Shown here one piece after another: positions 21,152-35,000 of a DNA stretch of 64,000 bases. The notes beneath the pieces were generated by a model that saw only the letters and a list, made by a program, of their open reading frames with translations, searched no databases and had not been told where the DNA came from. This DNA is from Phaeoceros laevis (lineage: Eukaryota > Anthocerotophyta > Anthocerotopsida > Notothyladales): contig JBNGIQ010009003.1 of the NCBI GenBank assembly GCA_049999765.1, positions 1-64,000 of the forward strand, written 5' to 3'. The position numbers were made by a program, and so were the translations under genes. The stretch's first letter is position 1. Every line of letters starts with the position of its first letter.

Positions 21152-22299
21152 TGCCAGTACTGCCTCGGATTTCTCGGACCAGCTTGAACTGGGGCCTGGG
21201 CTGTCGGATATGGAAAACCGTCGGAATCACGACTGCATTGATTTTCTGAACAGCAGGCGCTCACAAGGTATCAGCACCACTGGGACTCGTAACAGTCTGG
21301 GCAAGCTGCAAAATGTTGAATCACAAATGGCTTCACTAAAAAGGTGACTTAATTGTTACTCGTTTCTCTGATGTGCCGACTCAAATCTATCTCAATTCTG
21401 TTGCCCTTATGATTCTTGGGCACCGCGTCAGACGTCGTCTGACGAGAGGGAGGGCTTGGTATCGTGCTCGTGGTAAAGGCCACAGGGTAGGGAAGGAAGG
21501 ACTTCTCTTATTACTGAGTAAGATAAGAGCAGCGGGCTACCAGCCTGCCTACGATGTGCCCAGTGTTCTCATGTCCTTGCACTTACCCTGCCTCCGAGCT
21601 TGTGGATTCAATGTGGAACAGCGCTAGTCAAGGCAAGGTTGTACCAGTGTCAGACAATGCTTAAAAGTCTATGGTCCAGAACGTTGACGGTACATCATGG
21701 CCTGTTTTGGAAAACAAAGAAAGGTTTTCTGGATTAGACTTTTAGCCCGAGCTGTCTCTCGACAGCTTGAGCATAAGCAAGCGGGTGTCACCTGCTCCTC
21801 ACATAGCAGCCACCGTCAGCCACGAAAACGATTCATTCAACTAGTACGGCTTGATTCAGCTGCTCGGAATCTTGCAGCTGATGTTCTGACGCAGTTCTAC
21901 TACAGATCTCCCCAACCCCGACAGCAGCAACCCCTCCCCATTTTGGGAGGAATTGTCAACAAATTTGAAGCTTGAGGAGTCCGACCTGTAGGGCAAACTT
22001 GTCTTTTCCGTGATGTGCCTTCGTGGACCACCTGCGTGCTTGTTGTGAAGCCATGACACTTGTAAAGTTGTAAGCGCCCTTTCTCAGTACACGAATTGCG
22101 TGCCCGAGTGAAGAAGAGCCCTAAAGTTCTTCACTGGAGATTGAAGGCTTTTTTGAGCTCAGATTCAGCTATGTCGGACTCAGCGGCTCTTGCCCCGGTC
22201 CTGCTCAGGTGTTCGGTTGCACCGAAGCTAGCCGCTTCTCTCGTAAGGGCCGCTTGTAAGGACTTAATGTCGCTCACCTTGTTGTGGTGTATCTTCAGG
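21152..22299. other. unassigned stretch between fragments
   Basis: Short + strand frames at 21,373-21,627 and 21,697-21,975 have no domain I recognise. They could be 5' exons of the helicase fragment that follows, but no splice chain convinces me. Confidence 0.4.
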
Positions 22300-23388
22300 C
22301 AGCGTGATGGCGATGCACCTCTTCAATACTACATCGCTGTGGACCGGCAACAATATAAGATGGTGTCTGTGCTCTCCTCGACACCAGTTTTCAGGTTCCT
22401 TTAATGGCAGTGGTTGGCATAGGAGACTATGAGCTTGAGAAGGCGAACCTGCAGGGCCTCTGTAGCACTGACACTATGACGTGACTTTGCATTTTAGGGT
22501 ACCCTTGTGGATCTGCTGGAGGTTCTGGGGAAGAAAGGAGGATTGCCGTTGAGCATCTGCTGCAGTGCTCGTGACAGTCTGGATGCAGTGTCTGCAGCAA
22601 TGATAGCGTCCCAGCATTTTACGATAAGTATTCTGGTATTGCGCCCCCATCTCCACCTGGGTGGTGTGTTTTTCGTTTCATTGGGGCTCCTTCTGTTTTG
22701 CATTTCGTTACCAAAGGCTGGGATGCTCTTATTGCTGTCTGTTCTGACAAGAAATGAATGGCAGCACAGTGATCTTGCTGACAACGAACGTGCCTCGTCG
22801 TTGGAGTCATTTCGAAAAACAATCTCAGAGTGGAACAGAAGGGCAGAAGACGTTCTACTAGGAAACAAAGATACAAAGAATGTCCGACTGCCTTCTCATC
22901 TGCTGGTCATGACAGATGCTTGCCTACCTTCCAACGCCCTTGGAGAACCGTCCCTATGTGGCCGAGTCATGATAAACTATGACTTACCAAGTAAAAAGGT
23001 TAACGAGCTGATTGATGTGTCAGAAGCTCCTCAGGCATCTTTGACATGTCCAAATCAGCTGATGTATCACGGGTCCTGGTTGTAGGAAGCTTACATGAGG
23101 CGCATGGGAGCTTGTTTAGGTCATTCAGCGGCACCTCTGGGAAACATCACAGCCAGTGTGTCAGGAGGCTCTGGAATAGGTACAGTTATTACCCTTCCAT
23201 TTGACCACAGCACCGATATATTCACAAAAAAAAAGAGACCACAGCACCGGTGTTCTTGAGTACCGGCTTATGGGCTATTGGCAAGTGCAGGAGGAATCAT
23301 CATTAATGTGGTTGTTGGTGGCGAAGTGAGCACATTGAGGAACATCGAGGAAAGTTGTGGTGTAGTGATAGAGGAGATGCCTATTCAT
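22300..23388 (+). pseudogene. DEAD-box RNA helicase (eIF4A-like), C-terminal domain
   Basis: Helicase domain 2 pieces. They are LQYYIAVDRQQYKMVSVLSS near 22,320-22,380; an exon from 22,498 after a clear AG with GTLVDLLEVLGKKGG, ARDSLDAVSAAMI and SDLADNERASSLESFRKT; and RVMINYDLPSKK ending at a GT donor at 22,999. An exon from 23,086 gives EAYMRRMGACLGHSAAPLGN. A last exon gives GGIIINVVVGGEVSTLRNIE then VIEEMPIHV, the usual eIF4A-type ending. Several borders keep phase, but the piece between AMIASQHF and SDLAD does not splice in phase, and domain 1 with DEAD and SAT motifs is not found upstream. It is treated as a 5'-truncated fragment; a functional divergent paralogue is less likely. Confidence 0.6.
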
Positions 23389-24620
23389 GTAAGAAGTTAT
23401 TTTGGTCATGTCGCTGTGCTTCGGAGTACAGACTGCTGTTGTTTTGTACTCGTTACGTGATTGTGATGGAAGCTCTTCTAAACTGGTGTTCATCACTCCC
23501 AACTGCGTGATGACTTACAGATATCAGAGCTCATATGGTAGTAGGTCACTACCCTGGCAGACCACACAGCAGCAGGATGCAATACATGGGAGTAAAACCA
23601 ACTAGTAACCAAGAAATCGCCTACAAAGTACGGAGGGGTAGCTGATGACAGGCTGTGAAGGGCCATGTTAGATGCTTGGTTTCTGGATAATCTGTCGAGC
23701 TTTTTGCTCGGACGTCCGGGGTCGCCAGGCAAACTATGCTTTTTATCCTAGTTTTGCAAGGGAGCATGAAAATCTCTGAACTATGCCTCCTTCAGTCTAC
23801 AAATGGTACAGGTTGTGGACCGAGTGCCTTGTTTTGTTCATTTCATTCTACCGTGCTCTCGATTGATGGGGCTTCAAGAAGTGATTGCGCTCGGTACTTC
23901 TCACCAACCTAGAGAGCACAATTGGCTAACTTCTTTACTTCAGACAACTGGGGGTGGAATCACACTTAAGTGCGTCTGGCCTTTGGCCTGCTTTTTCACA
24001 TGTTCCAGCCACCGTTTGAATGATGGAGCCTGGAAGGTTACCTTCGCAGTGATGAAGTCATAAGCGGCATGCTTGGATAATTGGCTCAGAGGTCATGTGC
24101 ACCAAAGGTGTCTGGCAAGTAACAGCACAACATTTGCCATCTGTACCTCCTGTTGGAACGACTTTCATTCGATGCGTTCAAGTCGCTTGCGTAATGTTCA
24201 ATGCCGATGGATGATAACGTACCCCTAACTACGAAGTGGGGGGTAAATCCTTTTTCGTCCAATGTGAAAGGAGCCAGAACTTATCCTGCCCCAGGTGCGA
24301 AGCAAGTGCCACGTCACTATGCGGTACCAGCAAACCTGGCCACAGAATCATCGAGCAGCTAAGCTGGTCGATGGTCCAGCTTACATAAAGAAATCGTCTT
24401 CTATACTCCAGAGTCCAAAGCGACCACCCTGGGCCATCCCAGTTGGGAGTGTCAGAACCGTGAAGTGAGGTGAGGCATTCCTCAGCGGAGTTCTGCCTTT
24501 CTTGGGTACAAATGCTTGTGTCTCCTGGGCCTTAAGCTTTTCGTCCTTGGGAGTGCGAAATTCTGAGCTCCAGCAGTGCGGGGCACAGAGGGCACTCGCT
24601 TCGTCTACTCCACCTCGGCA
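23389..24620. other. intergenic, upstream of FLVB
   Basis: No gene recognised. Probably includes the FLVB promoter and 5' leader. Small open frames on both strands lack domain signatures. Confidence 0.5.
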
Positions 24621-27600
24621 ATGACGCTGGTGGCGTCTTCCTTCGGTGCGGAGCTTTCGTTGCTGGCTTCTTCTTCTGTGGCTGCCACTGATGGTTGCTG
24701 CAAGGCTGTCCGTCAGGTGCCTCCGTCTCGCAGTTCCTACTCGCAGGGTGACGTGGGGAGCTTGACACACAGCTGCCGTGCGCTCTCCTCCTGGCGAGCA
24801 CAGCAGGTCAGGGGGGATTTTCTAAGGAAATACAGTGGGCCGAGAGCCCAGGCCACAATTGTTGTTGAACCTCCGCAGTTGTCAAAGATTGAGCTGTGGC
24901 AGGAAAGTAAGAGGCTGCAAACTCAAACGTCCCCGGTGGTTCCTGACGTCACCACTATTCGGTCTCTCGATTGGGACCGGAATCGGTTCGACATGTTCGT
25001 GAGCAATTCCCTCCACTCGTGTGCAGTCCAGAATTGTTTCCAGTTTTAGGTCCCAGCCAGTCGTCAGGCTAGCGCAGCTGCATTTCCTCAGCTGATTGAA
25101 TTGACTGCCCAATCTCACCTCTACTCTGCGTTGAAGTCTTTCCCAGGGTGAGTGGAACTGCGTCTTGGCTGTCTGTAGGACCCTTTTATTGCTTGGAATG
25201 AGGGTTGGCTATTGACATTTCCTGCTTTCACAGTCCGGCTTGTGTTGATTTATGCTCTAGTTGACATGTTTCATAGAATGGCCTGTTTGACCTGGAGAAC
25301 GTGGTCATGTGACAGAGAGTTTGGTCTCCAAAATGGCACCACCTACAATTCTTTCATTATTCAGGGCAGCAAGTTGGCAATAATAGACGCCTCCCACGAA
25401 AAGTTCAGGGACTTATACCTTAAGGCCTTGCAGGATCAAATTGATCCAACCAAAATTGACTATATTATTGCCAACCATACTGAGCCTGACCACAGCGGGT
25501 TGATACCAGAGCTGTTGGATCTAGCCCCTAACGCCACAGTTGTTGGCTCAAGGGTGTGCATCCAGTTTTTGGCGAACCTTGTTTTACGACCTTTCAAAAG
25601 TTTGGTTGTCAAGGTTTGTTGTTCTGGTCATAACTCCTTGTACATAGTTGTTCAACTATCTTCTGTATAGGAAGGTAGCTACTTACTTAAGCTTGTTTCA
25701 TTGTACTGCACACAGAATGGAGACACCTTGGACCTTGGCAATGGACATGTACTGGAATTTGTGATGGCTCCAAACTTGCATTGGCCGGACACTATATTCA
25801 CTTTGGATAGAGGATCCAAAGTGCTCTTCACTTGCGATGCCTTCGGCATGCACTACTGTTCAGAAGCGGTAACACTCTGAAACCGGTGCCCCTTCTCTAC
25901 ATGTCTATTCAAGGTAGAGCTACTTAGGAGACGTACGTCCTGAAAACTCTGTTCCGCTCTACTGAGTGACGCATGCCATGGACATAAAGGGGTTCGATTT
26001 TGCAGGTGTATGATGAAGATCTGCTCACTATAGAGCCGCACTACCGCTTTTACTATGATTGTCTGATGCGACCTAATTCACGGTCGGTCCTCGCTGCACT
26101 TAAGAGAGTGAATGGTCTGGAGTTTGGACTTATAGCAACTGGCCACGGCCCCCTTTTGCGTTACAATGTGGCGGAATTGATGAGCAAGTATGATGTCTGG
26201 AGTAAGCAGGCTCTTGAAAAACAGCTGGCAAGTGCTGCTGTGCTTTACGTCTCAGACTATGGCTACAGCGACCGGCTATCTCAGGTGAACGTCTCTGATG
26301 GTTATGAACATACGAAGTAGTCCAAACACAGAACTCAGCTTTTCACGGTGTGCAATTACCATCTGCCATGACGTTTGTTTCTCATGACTCTTCTGGCTGA
26401 ACTGGACCTTGTGCAAAAAACTTACTCCTTGTCTTTGTTGGGTGCCCTCAACTTGTTGGGTGCATTGGTCCAAGAGGTCACATGACAATTGCTGGCTGCT
26501 TCAACTTTCAACAACCAGATCTGGGGTCTGAATATTCTCCTGACTGCCATTCTAAACAGGCAATTGCAAGGGGCTTGACAAAAACAAACACTGCTGTCGA
26601 GATGATGGACCTAAAGTCAGCAGACCCTCAGGAGATAATTGAGTGCGTAGGCAAAAGTGGAGCTGTTGTCGTTATGGCACCCCCTAGTTCAGGTCCGGCC
26701 AATTCAGCAGTGAGCATTTTGTATGCAGCTTTGAAACCAAAGCAGGTTTGTTCTCAACTTGCACTTCATCCCGTGCATGTCAATTTGCTTTGGCTACTCT
26801 CTATACAACATGATATGTTGCTAAGCCGTGTCTATTAACTCCACAGCCAGTTGTTATAGCCGAGAGTTACGGTGGAGATGATGAGCCAGTGGACACCATC
26901 CTAAGACGTTTTACAGAACTGGGCATCAGCTCCCCCGTGCCAGCACTTAGAGTTAAGGAGGCTCCCACAGAAGCAACGTAAGTATTGCGCATATTTCATT
27001 GTTGGAGGACCACTCACGTCTTGATAAACGGATTTAATTTTTTGCAGTACCTACGCCAAATTTCTGGTTAAGGCATCTTATGCCGTGCAGATCTTTCATT
27101 GCTGTATTGCAGCTATCAGCAGTTTGAAGAGGCTGGCACTGATTTAGGTCAGTTGCTCTCCCAGAAGAAGGTGATTGAAGCAAAGAAAGCAAACATGCCT
27201 ATGAATGTTGCCAAGGCAATTGCCAGAGTCTCTGGTGGTCTCTACATTGTCACAGCAAAGAAAGGAGATTCTACAGGAGCTATGGTTGCATCGTGGGTCT
27301 CTCAAGTAAGCTAACAGATCTTTCTCATATCACTCTACACTTTTTCGAGTTCCAGCCTGAATGCAAAAGATTGTAGAGTACTTTGTGAACCTGAATACCT
27401 TGCAGGCCAGCTTCAAACCTCTGGGCCTCACAATTGCTGTTGCAAAGGACCGAGCCATTGAATCGCTAATGCAGGTAATATACCACTTGATGTTTCCCCT
27501 CCAGTTGGTTGTTTTCCCATCAGTTACACTTACATTGCAGATGCGTTTTGCATGTCTTTAGAATGTGATAGTTACTTGCGGTTGTCCAAGCCTGAGGGGT

Positions 27601-28034
27601 GTAGTTGATAAAAGCCTCGGCTGTGCAGGTGGGAGATACCTTTGTGCTCAACTGTCTTGAAGAAGGGAAGTATCAAAAACTTTTGAAACACTTTCTGAAA
27701 AGGTTTCCCCCTGGAGGTATGTCCCTAAAGTGACGAAAACGTTTGTTGAGATAAGTTGGGCCTTTCGTCAGGTATCCAAAAACCTTTCTACAATGCTGAC
27801 TCTCATGTACATGCATGTTCCACAGCGGACCGCTTCGAAGGAGTAGAGTGGACTTCTGCACAGAATGGGTCTCCTATCTTGCTGGACTCAATAGCCTATA
27901 TTGAATCCACAGTGGTAACACGCATGGAGACAGCAGACCATTGGATTACATATGCTCACGTGACAAATGGGGACGTCTCAAAACCTGAGGGGCGTACCGC
28001 AGCGCATTACCGGAAAGTTGGAAACTACTACTGA
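24621..28034 (+). CDS. FLVB: chloroplast flavodiiron protein B (Flv3-type)
   Basis: Reduces O2 to water with photosystem I electrons in the stroma, normally as a complex with FLVA. Ten exons: 24621-24994, 25316-25613, 25716-25868, 26006-26284, 26560-26745, 26847-26977, 27113-27305, 27406-27474, 27629-27716 and 27826-28034. They sum to 1,980 nt (659 aa) with phase kept at every junction. The first 80 or so residues look like a plastid transit peptide (Ser/Ala/Arg-rich, start MTLVASS). Next comes a metallo-beta-lactamase-like diiron domain with [22 protein letters not shown] and TGHGPLL, so the usual H-x-E-x-D...H...D...H ligands are all present. A flavodoxin domain follows ([11 protein letters not shown] to the [10 protein letters not shown] loop), then a flavin-reductase domain ([28 protein letters not shown]) and the end HYRKVGNYY. 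Intact ligands favour FLVB over FLVA. The ATG at 24621 is preferred over an in-frame GTG at 24576. Confidence 0.95.
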
Positions 28035-31000
28035 TTGTGCCTCTATGATCACTGACCCTACAGCTGATGCAGACTTCCACCACTACCTGTTTTGAAGTTG
28101 TGCCTTTGCTTTGAGTCAGAGCACCCACTTTTACCCTTCAACCTGGCCAGGTTGATGGGAATTTGTCCAGTAGGTCTGTCCTTGTTGGGTAGATCAACTT
28201 TGTAGTTGTACTATAGATCTAGTCTGTTTGATTTTGCTTCGTGCTACATGTCAAAGAAGTTCATGTTTGGGGTATGCACTGTTGCCTCCCCGTTGCATCC
28301 AGCTGAACTGTTTATATGGTGCTCTAGCAAACGGATTGTCACACCATATTCTCTACAGCAATGGCATGTGACAACATTTGGTGGGCTCGGCATCTGAAAT
28401 ACTACAAGGGCAGCGATGTGTGAAAATAGTGACATAATGGTGGTGGTGTGTGAAAATAGTGACATAATGGTGGTGGTCGTTAGCATGTCACTACTTTCCA
28501 GTGTTCTTTATTGTACACTACTCTACTATTAGTCTAGTGCCATGATGTGATGACATGTGGCTACTTAATTACTCTTAATTACCCAAGGTGAATAGAATCT
28601 ACAGTAACTAACATTCTCTTTGCTTAAACTCTTAAAAGTGTGGACGTTTCTCATTTTCTCATTTTTCGCTCCTAATTCATGACAACAGCGTCATATGTAA
28701 TCTGAAATTTTGGATTTAACATAATTAGCACTTCTTGCATGTATCTTAGATATGCGCATGGAACTTGTCAATCTAGTATAGTGAGTGATGCTATGAGAAT
28801 GCAACTTTCCTTGGAAGAGTCACTTCAAAATTGAACACTGCTTTGAACATTGTGATATCATCTGTCCATTTGCATTATTGCAAATGCTGATAGCATATTA
28901 TTGCAATGTTGAAAATTAGTGACTTTAATATTAATTTATACTTCTTGGATGCTGGTTTTTTCTTCCACATGGTTAACTCAAATATGCTATAGCCATGCTC
29001 TTTAAAGTTGTGTTTGCTAAATATATGCTGGAAATGCTTATGTGTAAAATTCTAAAATTTGGGATTATATTTTGGCGCTGTTGCTATGGATAATCAACCA
29101 TTTTGCTTATGACCATTTGAGCATGGCCACATAGTGCTTTACTTACACATTGTTATATGGACATTGTTATTGATATATGTGCAGGTCCTCCAAGGAAGTA
29201 AGTTGGACCATGGAGGTGCAAAAAGGGCGCTAGTGAGAAGTTGGTTTTGAAAATTGGAAGATAACACACTCAAGACACGAACGTCTCCCAAGTTTAGACA
29301 TGAGTAAGCGATTTATTTAGCATGCTCTGTAAAACGTAGCGACCCCCACATAAGGGGTGGATGTCTCCGTTATACCTTAGGCTTCAGCAGGGTGGAAACC
29401 CTACAAGTATCTTGCCAGGTTTGGACTCGGGTAGCCAATGCTTTACTCTGACCTGACTCGGAGTTCTAAAAGTCGCAATGTGCTGCCTATGGAGATTTGC
29501 AGTAGGATTCTGTAGGAACACATGCTGGCCATGGAAGGAGATGCTTCGAGATTGCTTGATAGACTGAGTCTGTAAAATGTACTACTCATGGAACCTGTTC
29601 CGGCGTCATTTTCAGATTTTTCAGTGCTGTACATCGCTATCTTCCATTACCCTGTGCACTCGAACAGACACCTAACCAGCATCATGAGACGCAACAAAGC
29701 ATGGACATTGGGCCGCATTGCCCCGGGCTAAAGCTAGCAGGTACTGGTACCTATGATCGATAGGTCGGGCCCATGTTCCAAGCCGCTTTCACCAGATGCT
29801 GCACCTCGTGAAATCACGGGTACAGCCCTATAAATCAGAGAACGTGTAATTCACGTCTTCTCCAGGTCTCAAGTAGTTACATACCAACCACCACAGTTGA
29901 TTCGACAACCCCAAGAACAGCCATAGCGGCCCATAGCTGACTGCCTCAGTTCAAGGAGCGGCGTGAGGATTTGTAAACTGAGATTTAAGGGGGTCCTTGA
30001 CCAATTGCAATACACACAAACCTATGAGTAGTTTTGCTTCAGGACAAATGTCCCAGGTTTCAAGGTTTCAATGTTAGACCTTCCAAGGGCAAATCCAAGG
30101 ACCTTCCAAGGACAAGCAAATCCCATTGTCCCATACTCAGGAGCAGAAATGATCAAACGGGGAATTCCGAACTGCATGTCATTACTAGCAGATTACCCAA
30201 AAAGGAAGGCTCGTCTGCAGTTCTAACTGGTACACTGACTACATTAGTGAACAATTTGCAAGGTGAACACAGACAGGAGATTTTCGGAATTCTCAAGAGT
30301 AGTAATCTACCTCACTGCAAAGAAGTCTTCTCTGGTAGGCATCTGATTTCCAGCCCATCTCCTTGTTCCCACCACGAAACCGGGAACTCTCGTTGCATTT
30401 TCCAGACCTGCTTGAAGTCACAGCAAAGCACCCACGAATTGATGATTGATCACAATTGCCGCATGTGTAGCTGCTCCTAAACACAGCTGCCAGTTGCCAG
30501 TACTAGTGCTAGCTTGGCAGGTGAACCTCTCACAGGTTCATGCAGAAGTGGTTTAATAGCTCGAGGAGCTGGCTGGCTGGTCAACTGCTCACCTGAACTT
30601 CACCGTGAAAGTGTTGGGATGAACCTCATTCACATCGGATGAGAATGTGCACAAGGTGTTGAAAGAAGCATGGCTGAAGGAAGGGAATGGCAAGCCAACG
30701 TCGTAGAGACCCTTTCTGTAAGTCACCCACGGTTCCTTCTTGTCGAAGACTGGACGCCATCCAAGGCCAATCATGAACGGCATGAGAACTTTGTGATCCT
30801 TGAGACGATTTCCGTTGCACGCAAAGAGCAAACAGGCCTTTGATCTCCTCTGGAAAATTCTGAGAAAATTGGTCGAGGACTGGAATTTCCCTCTAACCGC
30901 CTCCAGCAGTCCCTTCCACAAGCATGTCCTCCTCGGGCTCGACGCTCCTTGTCCTCTCACAGGTTGGTATGTCAGAACTCCTCTTCCAACCTTTTTCAGA

Positions 31001-32014
31001 GGCGGCATGCTGGCTGGCTATTGGCTTGCAAATTGTAACACATGCATAAGAGATTGTGTCAGGCATGAGCTCAATAAATTTCGAGAAAACCGCAGCAAAG
31101 TGAACTCCTGAGAAAGCTAAGTTGGCCAGCATTCTATCTGCCCGTAAGCTGCGCACTCCTTGTACCTGCTAGTCCTGGCATGAAATTGTCAAACTTGCTG
31201 TATCTTCACAATTCCTTGACATTTTGCCAGCTCTGTAGAAACAAATTGAGCTGTGCTGAAGCCAACTGGTTTGCAATGTGGTACAACTCTCGACGAAAAA
31301 ATGTATGAGACAAAGAGACTTACCGCCGCGCGCCTGCGCCTGGTCATCTGCTGCGCATGGTCCTACAAGCCCCGCACATTTGGCAATTTTGGGGGCGTTG
31401 TGACCGCGTATGAACCTGGTTCATCTTCGAGAGCAGATGCTTGCGAGAAACTGTGAGTGCTGCTAGCAGAAATCCCGCGACATGCAGGGGAACGATGTCC
31501 CAACAGAACCACACTGAGTGCATGAGTCAGACGTCTCACGACCGGCAATTTTCACCAGCCCGCAGGTTCACTGATTTTTCTTTACCAGCTTTACGTACGA
31601 CAGTTCACGACTGCTGCTTAATACACAAGGACGGGGAGGGTCAGACGGCAATTTCTGGACCAAGAAAGCAGCTGGAGGGGTAGGCCACGACAGCAACTGA
31701 TGGTTCTCAAATTTTCCCATGGTTTCGACCATCATGTTGGCCTCCTTGTTTTCCTCGTGATCGCACGGTTTTCTCAGGGACACAACTACTGTAGTGCGTG
31801 CACTCGTGGCGGAGCATCCATCCATCTGGATGACACATACCGCCACTGTGGAGCCAAAGCAGGCCACTTGTAGCAGGCCACACAAGTGGCCAAGGCTGTT
31901 AAGACATTAGACCTTGTCTGTTCTGGCACGCTCTGGAGTAGCAGGTGGAGTACTGTAGGCGCATCAAGCAGGTATCATCTTTGTTTTACTCCACAGCCCA
32001 CAGGCGAGGCTGTC
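28035..32014. other. intergenic between FLVB and PPR gene
   Basis: FLVB 3' region, then AT-rich DNA (28.4-29.2 kb). At 30.0-31.2 kb there are open frames of about 100-150 codons (30,034-30,480 on +, 30,589-31,008 on -) whose proteins I do not recognise and which lack repeat or domain signatures. None is supported as a gene. Confidence 0.45.
28418..28477. repeat. tandem duplication, 2 x 30 bp
   Basis: GTGTGAAAATAGTGACATAA... repeated exactly with a 30-bp period. Confidence 0.85.
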
Positions 32015-35000
32015 CTAACAATGTGCACTGAACTCTTTCAACCTGGCATACACCTCGTCTGTCTGCTGGTGCATGTTATCTGCAACTCGGAATTTGTGCA
32101 CAGAATCATCCAAGACAATCCAGCTTTGGCCAGGCTTCTTCCCTGCACATGCTTGAGCCCTCAATTCCTCAATCTCCCTTGCCTTGTCTAACATCTGAGC
32201 AGAGGCGTAGATATTTGACATGATACCATATGCTGCACAATGCGCTGGGTCTAGACTAATGGCTCGCTCAAAGGCCAGCCTCCCCAGCTTCACATGTGCA
32301 TGTGTGCGGCAGGCGCTAAGCAAAGTCAACCACAGTCGCAAGTCTGGTTGCATTGGCATTCTCCGCACCAGATCTTCAGCCCTTTCAAAGTACCCCGCAC
32401 GAGCACAAAGGTCAACTACTGTGATGTAGTGCTCCAGTGTTGCAGAGATGCCAAAGTCTGTGCTCATGCTGTTGAAGTAGTGTAGACCCTTATCTACCAG
32501 ACCAGCATGCCCGCAAGCAGAGAGAAGTGACGTGAATGTGATACCATCTGGCTTAGTACCTGATTGTTGCATTTCTCCAAAACTGGAAAAGCAAGATTCA
32601 CAATCTCCTGCCCGAGCATACCCAGCAATCAAAGAACTCCACAGTACAACATTGTGCTGGGGTAACGAGTCAAATACCTGCCGAGCATCCACCATGCTGC
32701 CACACTTGCCATATGCATGGATGAGAGAACTTGACAAGTCCACACCCCAGTCACTGCACCATTCTGCAATTTCGAGATGAATCTGGGCACATACTGCCAA
32801 GGCTCCCGAGTTGCTGCATGCCTTCAAGATGCAAAGAAATGTAGCTTCATCTGGATTGACACCCTCCTGCTTCATTTGGACATAGACTTGAAAAGCCTCA
32901 TCACACAGCTCTTTCTCAGCATATCCACCTATCATGGTATTCCAAACAACCACATCATGTTTGGGCAGCGAATCAAATATGTGCCTTGCATCCTCAATCC
33001 TACCGCAAGCTGCAAGTGCATGAACAAGAGCGCTTCCTACATAGACATCTGAAGCATAACCTGTTTTGCAAATCTCTGCATGGACCAACTTAGTCTGCTC
33101 TAGAGCCGCACTGCTAACTACTTGCTCATCCATGAGGTCAGTCTCCCTCTCCTTGACAGCCAGGGTGGCACATGCCTTGAGGACACTCACGAATGTCCGC
33201 TCATTTGGTTGGACTCCTTCCTGCTGCATCTGCTCAAACAGCTGCAGTGCCTTGCCACTTTCATCTTGCTGTGAGTATCCTGCAATCATTGCATTCCATG
33301 ACACTATTCCACGCTGTGACAATGTGTCAAATACATGACGTGCATGAACAATGCTCCCGCAGGATGCATACATGTGAACGAGCGAGTTGCCAACAAACTG
33401 GTCTGACTCATAGCCACCGCTCACAATATCAGCATGAATCTTTTGCCCGGCCTTCAATAGCTCTACATCAACTGCCTGCTCACCCCCTAAAGAAGTGCTC
33501 TCGTTCCTACCACATAGACTGCTAAATGCTTTCAGCACACTTACAAAAGTTCGGTTGTTGGGCTTCACACCTTCCATCTTCATTTGATCAAACAGCTGCA
33601 AAGCTTCACCACCCTGGTCTTGGTGAGCATACCCAGTGATCATGGCATTCCAGGACACAACATTACGTTGGGACAATGTGTCAAACACATCTCGCGCATC
33701 CTTTATGCTCCCGCAGGTTGCATAGACATGGACGAGAGTGTTGTTCACAAACACATCTGATTCATAACCATGTCGCACAACGTCAGCATGGATCCTCTTG
33801 CCCTTCTGCAGGGTGGCTAGCTTGACGGCCTGCCGGTCAATGGAGGTCTCTTTCTCCGAGGCTGCCAGACTGCCACACGCTTTGAGCACACTGACAAAGG
33901 TGCGCTCATCCGGAGTCACACTGGCCTCTGCCATCTGCAGATACAGCTCCACAGCCTGGTCTGCATTGGGTTGCTGGGAATAGGCTGCAATCATTGCATT
34001 CCATATAACCACATCCTCCTCCCAGAGCAAGTCAAACACAAGCCTGGCATCCTCAATACTCCCACAGCTTGCATACATCTGGACAAGACTGCTCCGGATG
34101 AACGCACTGGTCATAGAGTGAGCTTCCACAACTTGCTCGTGAATAAGCTTACCCTGCTGCAAGGCATTGGGCTTTATCACCTGCCCATTGACACGAGCCT
34201 CCTCCTCCACCCCTGCCAGGGTGCTGCAGCCTTTGAGCAAACTGACAAACGTCCGGTCATTCGGCTGCACGCCCTCATCTTGCATCTGCCTGTACAGGTT
34301 GAAGGCCTTCTCCGCCTGGTCTTGCTGAATGTAGCCTGCAATCATGGTGCTCCAGGCCACAACATCGTGCTCCGACATGTCGTCAAAGACGAGCCAGGCA
34401 TCCCCCATGCTCCCACACCTAGCATAGGTGTCCACAAGGGTGGTTGCAACAAACAGATGTGACTCATACCCCAGTTTCGCTAACTCATCATGAACCTGCC
34501 GACTGCTCTCAAGGTCTGCCAGGCTGGCGCAGGCCTTCAACACATACACAAAGGTATGCTTGCTGGGCCTCACACCTTCCGCCTGCATCTGCTTGTACGC
34601 TCTGAGAGCATTCCCAGCTTGCCTGGCTTGGCAGTAGCCCGAAATAAGTGCGGTCCAGGAGGAAGAAAGCCGCCTCGACAACCTGCTGAACACTGGCAGG
34701 GCGTCCTGAAGACCACCGCACTTGACCAGTGTCTGGACAAGACAGTTCCCCAGCATGCAGTTGTCCTGCAACCCGTTCTTTACAATATGGGCATGTATTC
34801 TCCTGGCATCCTCCAGGGCTCGCCTCGGCACGCATGCCTCCAGCAGGCAAGAATAGCCGCCTACCGAAGGCACGCACCCCTGCTGGTCCATCCTTTGCAG
34901 CACATCCGCGACCTTTTCCGCCATCTTGCCATCGCATTCTGACGCGCCTCCCGCATTCCTCACCAGCCACTCCAATTGACCTAGTTGCGAACCTGGCAGT

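Noticed and set aside
30034-31160. Frames of 100-150 codons on both strands in the FLVB-PPR interval
   Set aside because: No motif, repeat or splice chain that I can support; left as intergenic.
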